Program-made: the position numbers and the translations under genes | DNA from: Faecalispora jeddahensis | Lineage (GTDB): Bacteria; Bacillota; Clostridia; Oscillospirales; Acutalibacteraceae | Reading direction: 5' to 3' | Length of the DNA: 64,000 bases | NCBI RefSeq assembly: GCF_000577335.1 | Contig: NZ_CBYL010000015.1 | Span: 1 to 64,000 of the forward strand | The notes under the pieces: generated by a model | Databases searched by the model: none | The model's input: only the letters and a program-made list of their open reading frames with translations | Told to the model about the DNA's origin: nothing | Shown here: positions 9,163-16,666 of the stretch, piece after piece | How the letters are laid out: every line of letters starts with the position of its first letter | How positions within the stretch are numbered: position 1 is the first letter of the stretch

Positions 9163-11013
9163 TCAACCGCTATCTTTTTCTCCCGAATCCGGGTGAAAAT
9201 ACTCGTAAATCGTCTGGGCCGCGGGGCGGGTCATTCCCTTTACCCCGCACAGCTGCTCCAAATCCGCTTCGCGAATCGCGGTAATGGTGCGGAAATGCCG
9301 CAGCAGCGCCCTTGCCCGGGCGTTGCCGACACCGGGTATACCCGTCAGGGTGCTGGAGATGGTGTTCTTCTTTCGCATTTGGCGATGGTAGCCGATCGCG
9401 AAACGGTGAACCTCATCCTGAATGGTGGACACCAGCGTAAAGGCGCTGCGGTTGGAGTGAATCGAAATCTCTCCGCCGTCCTTTGCAATGGCACGGGTGC
9501 GGTGCTTGTCGTCCTTTACCATGCCGAACAGGGGAATTTCCAGCTCATACTGCTGCAGAATCGGGCGAACCGCGGAAACGTGCCCCTTGCCGCCGTCGAG
9601 CAGAATCAGATCCGGCAGGCGGCCAAAGCCTTCTCCGCTGTCCTTATGCTGGTAGTATTCCCCCAAACGGCGGCCGATTACTTCCCGCATAGCACCATAA
9701 TCGTCCTGCCCTTCAAAACTTTTGATCTGAAAACGGCGGTATGCGGATTTGAGCGGGCGCCCGTTTTCAAACACGACCATACCGGCCACGTTATCGCCGC
9801 CTGCAAGGTTTGAAATATCGTAGGACTCGATATACTGCGGGGGATTTTCCAGTCCCAGAAGGCGAGCCAGCTCATCCAGAGCGGAGGCTTCGCGCCCGGT
9901 TCGGCCCGTCTGCTGTGCAAGCTGCTCCGCCGCGTTGCTGCGGCACATTTCGACCAGCTGCGCCTGTTCCCCCTTTTGCGGCACGGTGATATTCACCTTT
10001 CGCCCGGCCTTCTGCGTCAGCCACTCTTCGAGCAGAGCGGCATTTTCCACCGGCCCGTCCAGCGTCAGGCGCGGGGGAATCTGATCGCGCATGGAATAGT
10101 ACCGCTCCAGAAACTCGCTGCGAGCCTGCTTGGAATTGCCGACCTCTCCCAAAAGGAAGGTTTCGCGATCCACCAGACTGCCGCCGCGAAAACGAAAGAC
10201 CTCCACACAAGCGCTGCCTGGGCCCTGCGCAAGGGCGATCACGTCCTGCTCCGGCACACGGATGGAAACCACCTTCTGCCGCTCGCGCATCTTCTGGATC
10301 GCGGCGATGCGGTCGCGGATTCTGGCGGCGTATTCAAACTCGAGATTCTCCGCCGCCTGCTCCATTTTTTCCGTCAGGCGCTTCATGGATTCGGCGCTGC
10401 CGCCGCGCAGGAAATCCACGGCTTCCGAAACAGCCTCGCGGTATTCCTCCGGCTTCATGCGGCCGCGGCAGGGAGCACAGCACTGCTTGATATAATAATT
10501 CAGACAGGGCCGCCCTTTGCCGATGTCCTGCGGAAAACGGCGGCTGCAGGAGGGCAGGCGGAAAATCTTGAGCGCCTCATCCACCGCCTGCTTGACCGAC
10601 CACGAGCTGACATAAGGGCCAATATATTCCGCGCCGTCGTCAACAAGCTGCTTTGCCTCGGAGATTCTGGGCCACTCTCCCCCGCTGATGCGGATATAAT
10701 GGTAGCCCTTGTCGTCCTTGAGCAGAATATTGTATTTGGGCGTATACTGCTTGATCAGGCTGCATTCGAGCACCAGCGCCTCAAACTCGCTGTCGGTGAG
10801 GATATATTCAAAATCCTGTACGTTGGACACCATGCGGCGCACCTTGTCGTCGTGATTCTTTTCCGAGCCGAAATACTGGCTGACCCGGTTTTTCAGCGCT
10901 TTGGCCTTGCCGACATAGATGATCGTGCCACTCTTGTCGCGCATCAGGTAGACGCCCGGCGTCAGCGGCAGGCGCATCGCCTTTTGGCGCAGCTCTTTTT
11001 TATGATCCTCCAA
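9163..11013 (-). CDS. uvrC: Excinuclease ABC subunit C
   Basis: Dual-incision endonuclease of UvrABC nucleotide excision repair. The 616 residues contain, in order: an N-terminal GIY-YIG domain (PGVYLMRD...IIYVGKAKALKNRV), a Cys-rich segment near 170-200, the UvrB-binding UVR motif (about 200-240), the RNase H-like 5' incision domain (ESYDISNLAGG, LLDGGKGHVSAV) and a C-terminal helix-hairpin-helix pair. Translation starts at a TTG with GGGGGAG seven bases upstream; no closer ATG fits. It appears to be a separate transcription unit. Confidence 0.96.
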   Translation of the reverse strand: MEDHKKELRQKAMRLPLTPGVYLMRDKSGTIIYVGKAKALKNRVSQYFGSEKNHDDKVRRMVSNVQDFEYILTDSEFEALVLECSLIKQYTPKYNILLKDDKGYHYIRISGGEWPRISEAKQLVDDGAEYIGPYVSSWSVKQAVDEALKIFRLPSCSRRFPQDIGKGRPCLNYYIKQCCAPCRGRMKPEEYREAVSEAVDFLRGGSAESMKRLTEKMEQAAENLEFEYAARIRDRIAAIQKMRERQKVVSIRVPEQDVIALAQGPGSACVEVFRFRGGSLVDRETFLLGEVGNSKQARSEFLERYYSMRDQIPPRLTLDGPVENAALLEEWLTQKAGRKVNITVPQKGEQAQLVEMCRSNAAEQLAQQTGRTGREASALDELARLLGLENPPQYIESYDISNLAGGDNVAGMVVFENGRPLKSAYRRFQIKSFEGQDDYGAMREVIGRRLGEYYQHKDSGEGFGRLPDLILLDGGKGHVSAVRPILQQYELEIPLFGMVKDDKHRTRAIAKDGGEISIHSNRSAFTLVSTIQDEVHRFAIGYHRQMRKKNTISSTLTGIPGVGNARARALLRHFRTITAIREADLEQLCGVKGMTRPAAQTIYEYFHPDSGEKDSG

Positions 11014-11098
11014 GTGTTCTCCCCCTTTCCTTGTGTTTTTTCGGAATGCCGCTTTGGCACCCGGCCGCCCTCAAAGCAAACTGATTTAATAGCGGCGA

Positions 11099-11128
11099 TT
11101 TTCTTCTCCTGTACAGAGGAGAAACTCA
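11099..11128. repeat. Short hairpin resembling the intergenic repeat family
   Basis: Arms TTTCTTCTCCTG and CAGAGGAGAAAC-like around a 4-base loop in the uvrC-HPr gap (11014-11314). The TTCTTCTCC/GGAGAA pattern resembles the TTCTTCCC/GGGAAGAA family but is shorter and divergent; assignment is tentative. Confidence 0.35.
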
Positions 11129-11196
11129 TATTCTTTCAAATGGCGTCACCATTCTGTTTCCAAATCATTCAGAACCGGGATCAAGACCCGGCATAA

Positions 11197-11222
11197 CAAA
11201 AAAGCACCGCCAAAGCGGTGCC
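11197..11222 (-). terminator. Intrinsic terminator of the HPr gene
   Basis: On the minus strand a GCACCGC-CAAAG-GCGGTGC type hairpin is followed by TTTTTTG, placed 90-120 bases after the HPr stop codon. Confidence 0.75.
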
Positions 11223-11314
11223 TTGAATTGCCCAAAAATCGCCGGCCTCAGCCTTTTCCAATGAAAACCCGGATTCCCGCCGGCGCTTAGCAGTTCATAC
11301 CAAAAAACAGGTTC

Positions 11315-11578
11315 TTACTCCGCAAAGCCGGATTTCACCAGTGCAACCAGGCTGTCGACAGCATCCTGCTCATCGGAACCGTCAGCAATAATGCGAATAT
11401 CGGTACCGCCGACAATCCCCAGAGACAGTACGCCCAAAAGGCTTTTCGCATTCACACGGCGCTCTTCTTTTTCCACCCAAATCGAGGATTTAAATTCGTT
11501 GGCTTTCTGAATAAAAAAGGTTGCCGGACGAGCATGCAGCCCTACCTGATTCTGAACCAATACTTCTTTCACGCACAT
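11315..11578 (-). CDS. ptsH: HPr family phosphocarrier protein
   Basis: 87-residue HPr. The PEP-phosphorylation site His15 lies in GLHARPA, and Ser46 lies in NAKSLLGVLSLG, the position phosphorylated by HPr kinase in Firmicutes. Both sites are intact, so it can serve in the PTS and in CcpA-type catabolite control; a Crh-like role is unlikely because His15 is retained. It is monocistronic, with its own promoter at 11677-11704, an AGGAGTG ribosome binding site and its own terminator. No ptsI is visible nearby. Confidence 0.93.
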   Translation of the reverse strand: MCVKEVLVQNQVGLHARPATFFIQKANEFKSSIWVEKEERRVNAKSLLGVLSLGIVGGTDIRIIADGSDEQDAVDSLVALVKSGFAE

Positions 11579-11676
11579 TCAAAATTCACTCCTAGCATCA
11601 AAATGTAGCTTCTAACCCGAAAAACATCTCACATCATAATAATATACAAACTGACATTATTTTTTAAGTCATAGTC

Positions 11677-11704
11677 ATTATATCACAATAGAAAACGCCG
11701 TCAA
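11677..11704 (-). promoter_or_regulatory. Sigma-A-type promoter for the HPr gene
   Basis: Minus strand TTGACG, 16-base spacer, TATAAT, giving a leader of about 90 bases before the HPr start. Confidence 0.7.
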
Positions 11705-11839
11705 GGAAGGAAGGCTAATTTTGGATTGATGCCCTATACGCTGTTTAGGACAGGCAATCCCTTTGTATAGTTTGCCCCGATTGTTGAAAACTTTTGTACC
11801 CTCTAACATCTTCGCTGCGAATATTCTATACTATGCGTT

Positions 11840-12607
11840 CTATTTTGATTCGTTCGCGGAAGAATCCCGCTCTTTTTCACAAAGTGCGGCGAGGTATCTT
11901 TTGTCCTTTTCGTCTAAATCGGCCGTTTCGAGCAGATCCGGACGATTCTTCCAGGTTCGCAGCAAAGACTGCTCTCTGCGCCATTTGTCAATGTTGGCAT
12001 GATGCCCCGAAAGCAGCACCTCGGGCGCCTGCAGGCCGCGCCAATTCGCCGGGCGCGTATACTGCGGATACTCCAGCAGGCCGCTGAAATGGCTTTCTTC
12101 CTCAAAGCAGGAATCATCGGAAAGCACGCCGGGAATCAGTCGGCTGACGCCGTCTGCTAGAATCAGGGCCGGCAGCTCGCCGCCGGTGAGAACATAATCC
12201 CCCGCGGAAATCTGCTCATCCACATAGCGGTCGATGATCCGCTCGTCGATCCCTTCATAATGGCCGCACAGAATCGCGAGATTCTCGTGTTCGGCCAGCT
12301 TCTTCATCTTTTCCTGCGTCAAAACGGTACCCTGCGGTGACATGTAGACGAGATGCGGCTTTTTGCCGAGGTGGCGCACCAGATCGTCGATGCACTCCGC
12401 GATCGGCTCCGCCATGAGCAGCATCCCCATTCCGCCGCCGAACGGACAGTCGTCGACGCGGGAGTGCTTGTCGTAGGCGTAATTGCGAATCTGATGACAG
12501 CACACCTGCAGCGCGCCTTTTTTGCGGGCCCGGCCCACGATACTTTCCGCCATCACCGTTTCGCACATGTCGGGAAACAAGGTCAACAGATCAATCCTCA
12601 TCGTCAA
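11840..12607 (-). CDS. trmD: tRNA (guanine(37)-N(1))-methyltransferase
   Basis: SPOUT-class methyltransferase making m1G37 next to the anticodon, which prevents frameshifting. The 255 residues have the family start MRIDLLTLFPDM and the trefoil-knot AdoMet motifs GHYEGIDERI and YVLTGGELPALILADG. The ORF begins MTMRIDLL; the ATG for MRIDLL, two codons in, may be the true start. It overlaps the end of rimM by 17 bases and is the last gene of the ffh-rpsP-khpA-rimM-trmD cluster. The rplS gene that usually follows trmD is not present. Confidence 0.96.
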   Translation of the reverse strand: MTMRIDLLTLFPDMCETVMAESIVGRARKKGALQVCCHQIRNYAYDKHSRVDDCPFGGGMGMLLMAEPIAECIDDLVRHLGKKPHLVYMSPQGTVLTQEKMKKLAEHENLAILCGHYEGIDERIIDRYVDEQISAGDYVLTGGELPALILADGVSRLIPGVLSDDSCFEEESHFSGLLEYPQYTRPANWRGLQAPEVLLSGHHANIDKWRREQSLLRTWKNRPDLLETADLDEKDKRYLAALCEKERDSSANESK

Positions 12608-13109
12608 AAATCCCCTTGATCGGTCTGATTTTCACAACCCCGCCCTCCGGATCACGCTCCAGAACCACCTGCGGGATGGAGGGAACGAGATACGTTTTTC
12701 CTTCCGGGGAGGTGACCTGGTACACGTCGTTCGCACCGGTTTTCAGAATATCCGTCAGCTTGCCGTATTCCTTGCCGGTGTCGACATCCAGAACGGTCAG
12801 GCCAAGCAGGTCCTGTACAAACCAGGTGCCCTTCGGCAGGCGCACATCCGCACGGCTCAGGTACAATACCCGCCCGCGCAGCGTATCGCCCTGCGTGGCA
12901 GAGGTGACCCCCTCCAGAGTTGCAAGAAGCAGGCGCTTATGCACCCGGCCGGAAAGCACCTTCACAGCAGATGTTCCGTTCGGGTCCCAGTACAGCGTGC
13001 GGAACTGAGACAAAAACTCCGCGGAATCACACCAGGGCTCGATGCGAAGCTCACCCTTCACCCCATGTGTCCCCACGATTCTTCCCGCCTCCAAATATTG
13101 CTGCAGCAT
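12591..13109 (-). CDS. rimM: Ribosome maturation factor RimM
   Basis: Binds ribosomal protein S19 and helps assemble the 30S head. 172 residues with an N-terminal RimM beta-barrel (LEAGRIVGTHGVKGELRI) and a C-terminal PRC-barrel domain (about 95-170, DLLGLTVLDVDTGKEYGKL). The ATG at 13109 is chosen for the GAGGAGGAAGG ribosome binding site just upstream; longer in-frame extensions lack one. Its 3' end overlaps the trmD start. Confidence 0.94.
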   Translation of the reverse strand: MLQQYLEAGRIVGTHGVKGELRIEPWCDSAEFLSQFRTLYWDPNGTSAVKVLSGRVHKRLLLATLEGVTSATQGDTLRGRVLYLSRADVRLPKGTWFVQDLLGLTVLDVDTGKEYGKLTDILKTGANDVYQVTSPEGKTYLVPSIPQVVLERDPEGGVVKIRPIKGIFDDED

Positions 13110-13149
13110 TGCCTTCCTCCTCATAGCCAATTGATTCCAGACCATACCG

Positions 13150-13182
13150 CTTCTTCCCTCACCGAAGGCGGAGGAAGAGGCT
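13150..13182. repeat. Palindromic intergenic repeat, copy R2 (degenerate)
   Basis: GCTTCTTCCCTC...GAGGAAGAGGC between khpA and rimM. The arms match the TTCTTCCC/GGGAAGAA family with mismatches. It sits inside a co-directional operon, so it may modulate readthrough to rimM-trmD rather than end transcription. Confidence 0.5.
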
Positions 13183-13306
13183 GCATAGTCTGTTTTTGCA
13201 CGGCGGAATTTGCAACCAATCCGCCTGAATTTGCTCCATGCCTAAAACAAGACTGCAACAAAGCCGGCCTCCCATTCGGGACAGGGCATGTTACAGTCTT
13301 GGTTCA

Positions 13307-13540
13307 TCAGTCGATCTCGACAGAAACCTTGTCATTGGTGCGGGTCGCTGCGGCACGCATTACCACGCGGATCGCTTTGGCAATACGCCCCTGCTTGCCG
13401 ATCACCCGGCCCATGTCATCCTCTGCCACATGCAGATGATATACGACGTTGCCGTCCTCAGACGGCTCGTCCACCTGCACGGTAACGGCTTCGGGATGCT
13501 CGACGAGCCCCTGAGCGATCGTAACCAGTAATTTCTCCAT
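13307..13540 (-). CDS. khpA: KH-domain RNA-binding protein KhpA
   Basis: 77-residue single type-II KH domain protein. The RNA-binding GxxG loop appears as VIGKQGRIAKAIR. KhpA partners with KhpB (Jag) in Firmicutes and affects cell division and envelope control. A gene in this slot, between rpsP and rimM, is standard in Firmicutes. The start has GGAGGAGAT-like sequence upstream, and the spacing to rpsP is about 20 bases. Confidence 0.93.
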   Translation of the reverse strand: MEKLLVTIAQGLVEHPEAVTVQVDEPSEDGNVVYHLHVAEDDMGRVIGKQGRIAKAIRVVMRAAATRTNDKVSVEID

Positions 13541-13561
13541 CGGTAGATCTCCTCCGATCTT

Positions 13562-13804
13562 TTAAATCACTCCGTGCTTCTTGAACAGGTCTTTCACGGT
13601 ATCGGTGGGCTGAGCGCCGTTAGAAATCCACTTCTTCGCCTTTTCCGCGTCTACCTTCACAACAGAGGGCTCCTCCATGGGATTGTAGTAGCCGATCTCT
13701 TCAATGAAGCGGCCGTCGCGGGGGAAGCGGGAATCCGCTACCACAATACGATAAAAGGGAGCTTTCTTAGCGCCCATTCTGCGCAATCTGATCTTTACTG
13801 CCAT
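13562..13804 (-). CDS. rpsP: 30S ribosomal protein S16
   Basis: 80-residue S16 with the family start [26 protein letters not shown]. The ATG at 13804 is supported by GGAGG eight bases upstream; a longer frame starting at 13813 lacks a good site. It lies between ffh and khpA in the conserved ffh-rpsP-khpA-rimM-trmD order. Confidence 0.97.
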   Translation of the reverse strand: MAVKIRLRRMGAKKAPFYRIVVADSRFPRDGRFIEEIGYYNPMEEPSVVKVDAEKAKKWISNGAQPTDTVKDLFKKHGVI

Positions 13805-13901
13805 ACGAAACAACCTCCAAAATATGATTCTAAATTGAATATATGTGATTCACTTGAAAGGATTTTGTCCTTTTTGAATGAAATCCCTGATTTTGCGGGG
13901 C

Positions 13902-15251
13902 TTAGAACGGCATGCCGCCCGGCCCGGGCATTCCCGGCATCCCCGGGAACCTTTTCTTTTTCTTGAGACCCTTGACCTGCTTCATCATCTTCTGCATCTG
14001 CTCAAACTGCTTGAGCAGACGGTTGACGTCCTCCACCTTCATGCCGCAGCCGGCGGCGATGCGCCGCTTGCGGGAGGGGTTGATCACAGAGGGGTTCTCG
14101 CGCTCCTCCGACGTCATCGAAAGGATGATCGCGGCGGAACGGTCCATGATGCGCTCGTCGATGTCCACATCCTTGATCTGCTTGTCGATGCCCGGAAGCT
14201 TCGACAGCACGGATTTGAGCGGGCCCATCTTCTTCATCTGATTGAACTGGTCGAGCAGATCGTTCAGGTCCATCTTGTTCTGCATCATCTTGCGGGCGGT
14301 TTGCTCCGCCGTTTTTTTATCGATGCTCTGCTGAACGTCCTCGATCAGTGTCAAAACGTCGCCCATCCCCAGAATTCGAGAGGCCATGCGGTCGGGGTGG
14401 AATACTTCCAGATCCGTCAGCTTTTCGCCGATGCCCGCGTATTTGATGGGCTTGCCGGTGACCGCGCGAACAGAAAGCGCCGCGCCGCCGCGGGTATCGC
14501 CGTCGAGCTTTGTGAGGATAACACCTGAAATATTGAGAAGATCGTCGAATGTTTTAGCGACGTTCACCGCTTCCTGACCGGTCATGGAGTCGACCACCAG
14601 AAGAATTTCCTGCGGCTCGAGCGCGCCTTTGAGCTCTTTGAGCTCGTTCATGAGCGCCTCGTCGATCTGCAAACGACCGGCGGTATCGAGAATCAGAATG
14701 TCGTTGCCGTAGTCTCTGGCATGGCGCACCGCGGCGCGGCAAATATCCACCGGCTTTGTGCTGCCCTGCTCGAACACGGGAACCCCGGCCTGAGAACCAA
14801 CCACCTGCAGCTGCTTGATCGCGGCGGGGCGGTAAATATCGCACGCCACCAGCATGGGGCGGCGCCCCTGCTTTTTCAGCATAGCGGCCAGCTTGCCCGC
14901 GTGGGTCGTTTTACCGGCGCCCTGCAGGCCGCACAGCATCACGATTGTGGGCGGCTTTGAGGCTTCGTTCAGACGGGCCTGCTGCCCGCCCATCAGCTCG
15001 GTGAGCTCTTCGTCTACAATCTTAATGACCATCTGCGCCGGGGTCAGGCTTTCCATCACCTGCGTGCCGATGGCCCGTTCGGTCACCTTGTTGGTAAAAT
15101 CCTTTGCAACCTTATAGTTAACGTCGGCTTCCAGCAATGCGAGGCGAACCTCGCGCATGGCGGATTTGACGTCGGCTTCGGTCAGCTTGCCCTTGGATTT
15201 CAAATTTTTAAAGGCGGTGCTGAGCTTTTCCGCCAATCCTTCAAACGCCAC
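13902..15251 (-). CDS. ffh: Signal recognition particle protein Ffh
   Basis: SRP54 GTPase that delivers nascent membrane proteins to FtsY. 449 residues: N domain (1-90), G domain with P-loop GLQGAGKTTHAGKLA, DTAGRL and TKLDGDTRGGAALS, and the Met-rich M domain (about 300-449) with the RNA-binding segment RIAAGCGMKVEDVNRLLKQF and a Met/Gly/Pro-rich tail. It begins with GTG; GAAAGGA lies about 12 bases upstream. It is preceded by ylxM, as in other Firmicutes. Confidence 0.97.
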   Translation of the reverse strand: MAFEGLAEKLSTAFKNLKSKGKLTEADVKSAMREVRLALLEADVNYKVAKDFTNKVTERAIGTQVMESLTPAQMVIKIVDEELTELMGGQQARLNEASKPPTIVMLCGLQGAGKTTHAGKLAAMLKKQGRRPMLVACDIYRPAAIKQLQVVGSQAGVPVFEQGSTKPVDICRAAVRHARDYGNDILILDTAGRLQIDEALMNELKELKGALEPQEILLVVDSMTGQEAVNVAKTFDDLLNISGVILTKLDGDTRGGAALSVRAVTGKPIKYAGIGEKLTDLEVFHPDRMASRILGMGDVLTLIEDVQQSIDKKTAEQTARKMMQNKMDLNDLLDQFNQMKKMGPLKSVLSKLPGIDKQIKDVDIDERIMDRSAAIILSMTSEERENPSVINPSRKRRIAAGCGMKVEDVNRLLKQFEQMQKMMKQVKGLKKKKRFPGMPGMPGPGGMPF

Positions 15252-15271
15252 TGCTTTTCAAATCCTTTCGT

Positions 15272-15637
15272 CTACTCTTCACACAGCCGCCGGGCGGTGT
15301 CTTCAATCAAAGCCACATCCTGCTGCACATCCTGTGAAAAGATGGATTGCGAATTGTAAATGCGGATTCGCTCGGCCGCGCCGCGGATTTGCTCGAGCCC
15401 CTCGCGCATTTCACGGAAGCGCCGCGCAAGGCCGAGACGTTCCTCCATCTCCAGCAGCTGGGATTCCGCACGCTTGATGGAGTCGCGCACACCCTGCCGG
15501 GTGATGCCCTCGTTATCGGCAATTTCCGCAAGGGACAAATCGTCGTTATAGTAATACTCGATTACACAGCGCTGCTTATCGGTGAGCATATCGCCGTAAA
15601 AATCCAGCAGAAGAGATATTTCCAGATTTTTTGCCAT
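15272..15637 (-). CDS. ylxM: YlxM family DNA-binding protein (SRP-associated)
   Basis: 121-residue helix-turn-helix protein of the YlxM/p13 family (UPF0122), with a sigma-region-4-like HTH (SLAEIADNEGITRQGVRDSI) near residues 35-60. YlxM in streptococci and Bacillus stimulates SRP GTPase activity and is encoded directly upstream of ffh, as here (20-base gap). Start MAKNLEISLLLDFYGDML is typical for the family. Confidence 0.93.
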   Translation of the reverse strand: MAKNLEISLLLDFYGDMLTDKQRCVIEYYYNDDLSLAEIADNEGITRQGVRDSIKRAESQLLEMEERLGLARRFREMREGLEQIRGAAERIRIYNSQSIFSQDVQQDVALIEDTARRLCEE

Positions 15638-15689
15638 ATCGCACCCTCATTCGCTGTAAAGTTGGTCCCTTTCTGTAAAGCCAATCACT

Positions 15690-16523
15690 TTACAGAACTG
15701 AATTATACAGGAATCGGGCGGAAAAGTCAAGCGTTTTTCCGCCGAATCCGCTCTTTTTCAAATAATCCTGCAGCTGACCCGCCAAATCGTCCAGATCGCC
15801 TGTAAAGGTTTCGCCCAGCCATTCTTTCAGCTGCTCCTTTAATTTGCTTCCCGCATCGGACAAAGTACTGCTCGCCTGGAACAAAACGCCGTTTTTCTGC
15901 ACCTTGAACTGCCCCAGCGAAAAGCCGGACTGCACCGCTTTTTCAGATTCCAGGTATGGTTTTAAGTCCACCGTAATCCTGTTGTCTTCTCTGGTGATGC
16001 CGCTCGGCAGCTCTTTTGTAAACAGATGGTTCAGCGCAAACTTTGGCGAAACGCTCAGCTTGCCCAGCCGCACCTGACGCACCTCAATGTTCAGCTGTTC
16101 GTTCACGGCGTCGTACACTACCTTGGACTGCGAGGTGACCCCAAGATTCTTCCCTTTCCAGGTGACGGGCGTATAGGCGGTCACTGTGTCCTCCTCCGGG
16201 AAGGTGAGATAAATCTGGTTCGGCTGAAATTCGGTCTTGCTCAGATAATTCTGGATATCCTCCAGATGATACGCGGTATAGGCGTTGATCTCCTCCTCGG
16301 TGAAAACCACCGGCTCCCCGGTAAGTATCGACGCTGTGGCGGAGCGCAGCAGCTCCTGCGACGGTGCGGGATTGTATTTTCCGGCAAGATCGTCCGTCAT
16401 CATCAATCGGTAAGGGATGAAGGCGGCAATCCCGAGAATGACGACAGCCCCTATGGTGATCAGCCCCCAGCGGGGAATTGGTGTACGCAAATCAGACAGC
16501 TCCTTTCCAGACGGTGGTTTCAT
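15690..16523 (-). CDS. Membrane-anchored protein of unknown function
   Basis: 277 residues: a short basic N-terminus, one transmembrane helix (about residues 20-40, WGLITIGAVVILGIAAFIP) and a large extracytoplasmic domain predicted as mixed alpha/beta, with no catalytic motif I recognise. The architecture is reminiscent of YpmS-like single-pass proteins, but the identity is not established. The ATG at 16523 is preferred; an in-frame TTG at 16556 adds 11 residues without a ribosome binding site. It sits between mutS2 and ylxM, co-directional with both. Confidence 0.6.
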   Translation of the reverse strand: MKPPSGKELSDLRTPIPRWGLITIGAVVILGIAAFIPYRLMMTDDLAGKYNPAPSQELLRSATASILTGEPVVFTEEEINAYTAYHLEDIQNYLSKTEFQPNQIYLTFPEEDTVTAYTPVTWKGKNLGVTSQSKVVYDAVNEQLNIEVRQVRLGKLSVSPKFALNHLFTKELPSGITREDNRITVDLKPYLESEKAVQSGFSLGQFKVQKNGVLFQASSTLSDAGSKLKEQLKEWLGETFTGDLDDLAGQLQDYLKKSGFGGKTLDFSARFLYNSVL

Positions 16524-16570
16524 AAAAACAGGCCAACCGAATCCTGCCGCGGACAAGCCGGCCCGCAGAC

Positions 16571-16601
16571 CAGGCTCCCTACCGTTTTGATACGGAGCCT
16601 G
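16571..16601 (-). terminator. Hairpin between mutS2 and the membrane-protein gene
   Basis: Arms CAGGCTCC and GGAGCCTG around a 15-base loop in the 140-base gap. There is no strong T-tract; it may attenuate transcription between the two units. Confidence 0.35.
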
Positions 16602-16666
16602 ATTTGCCGGTATGACCCAAGCCTATCGCGCAATGATCCGTTGGCCCAAAGCCGCCTTAGGGCGGC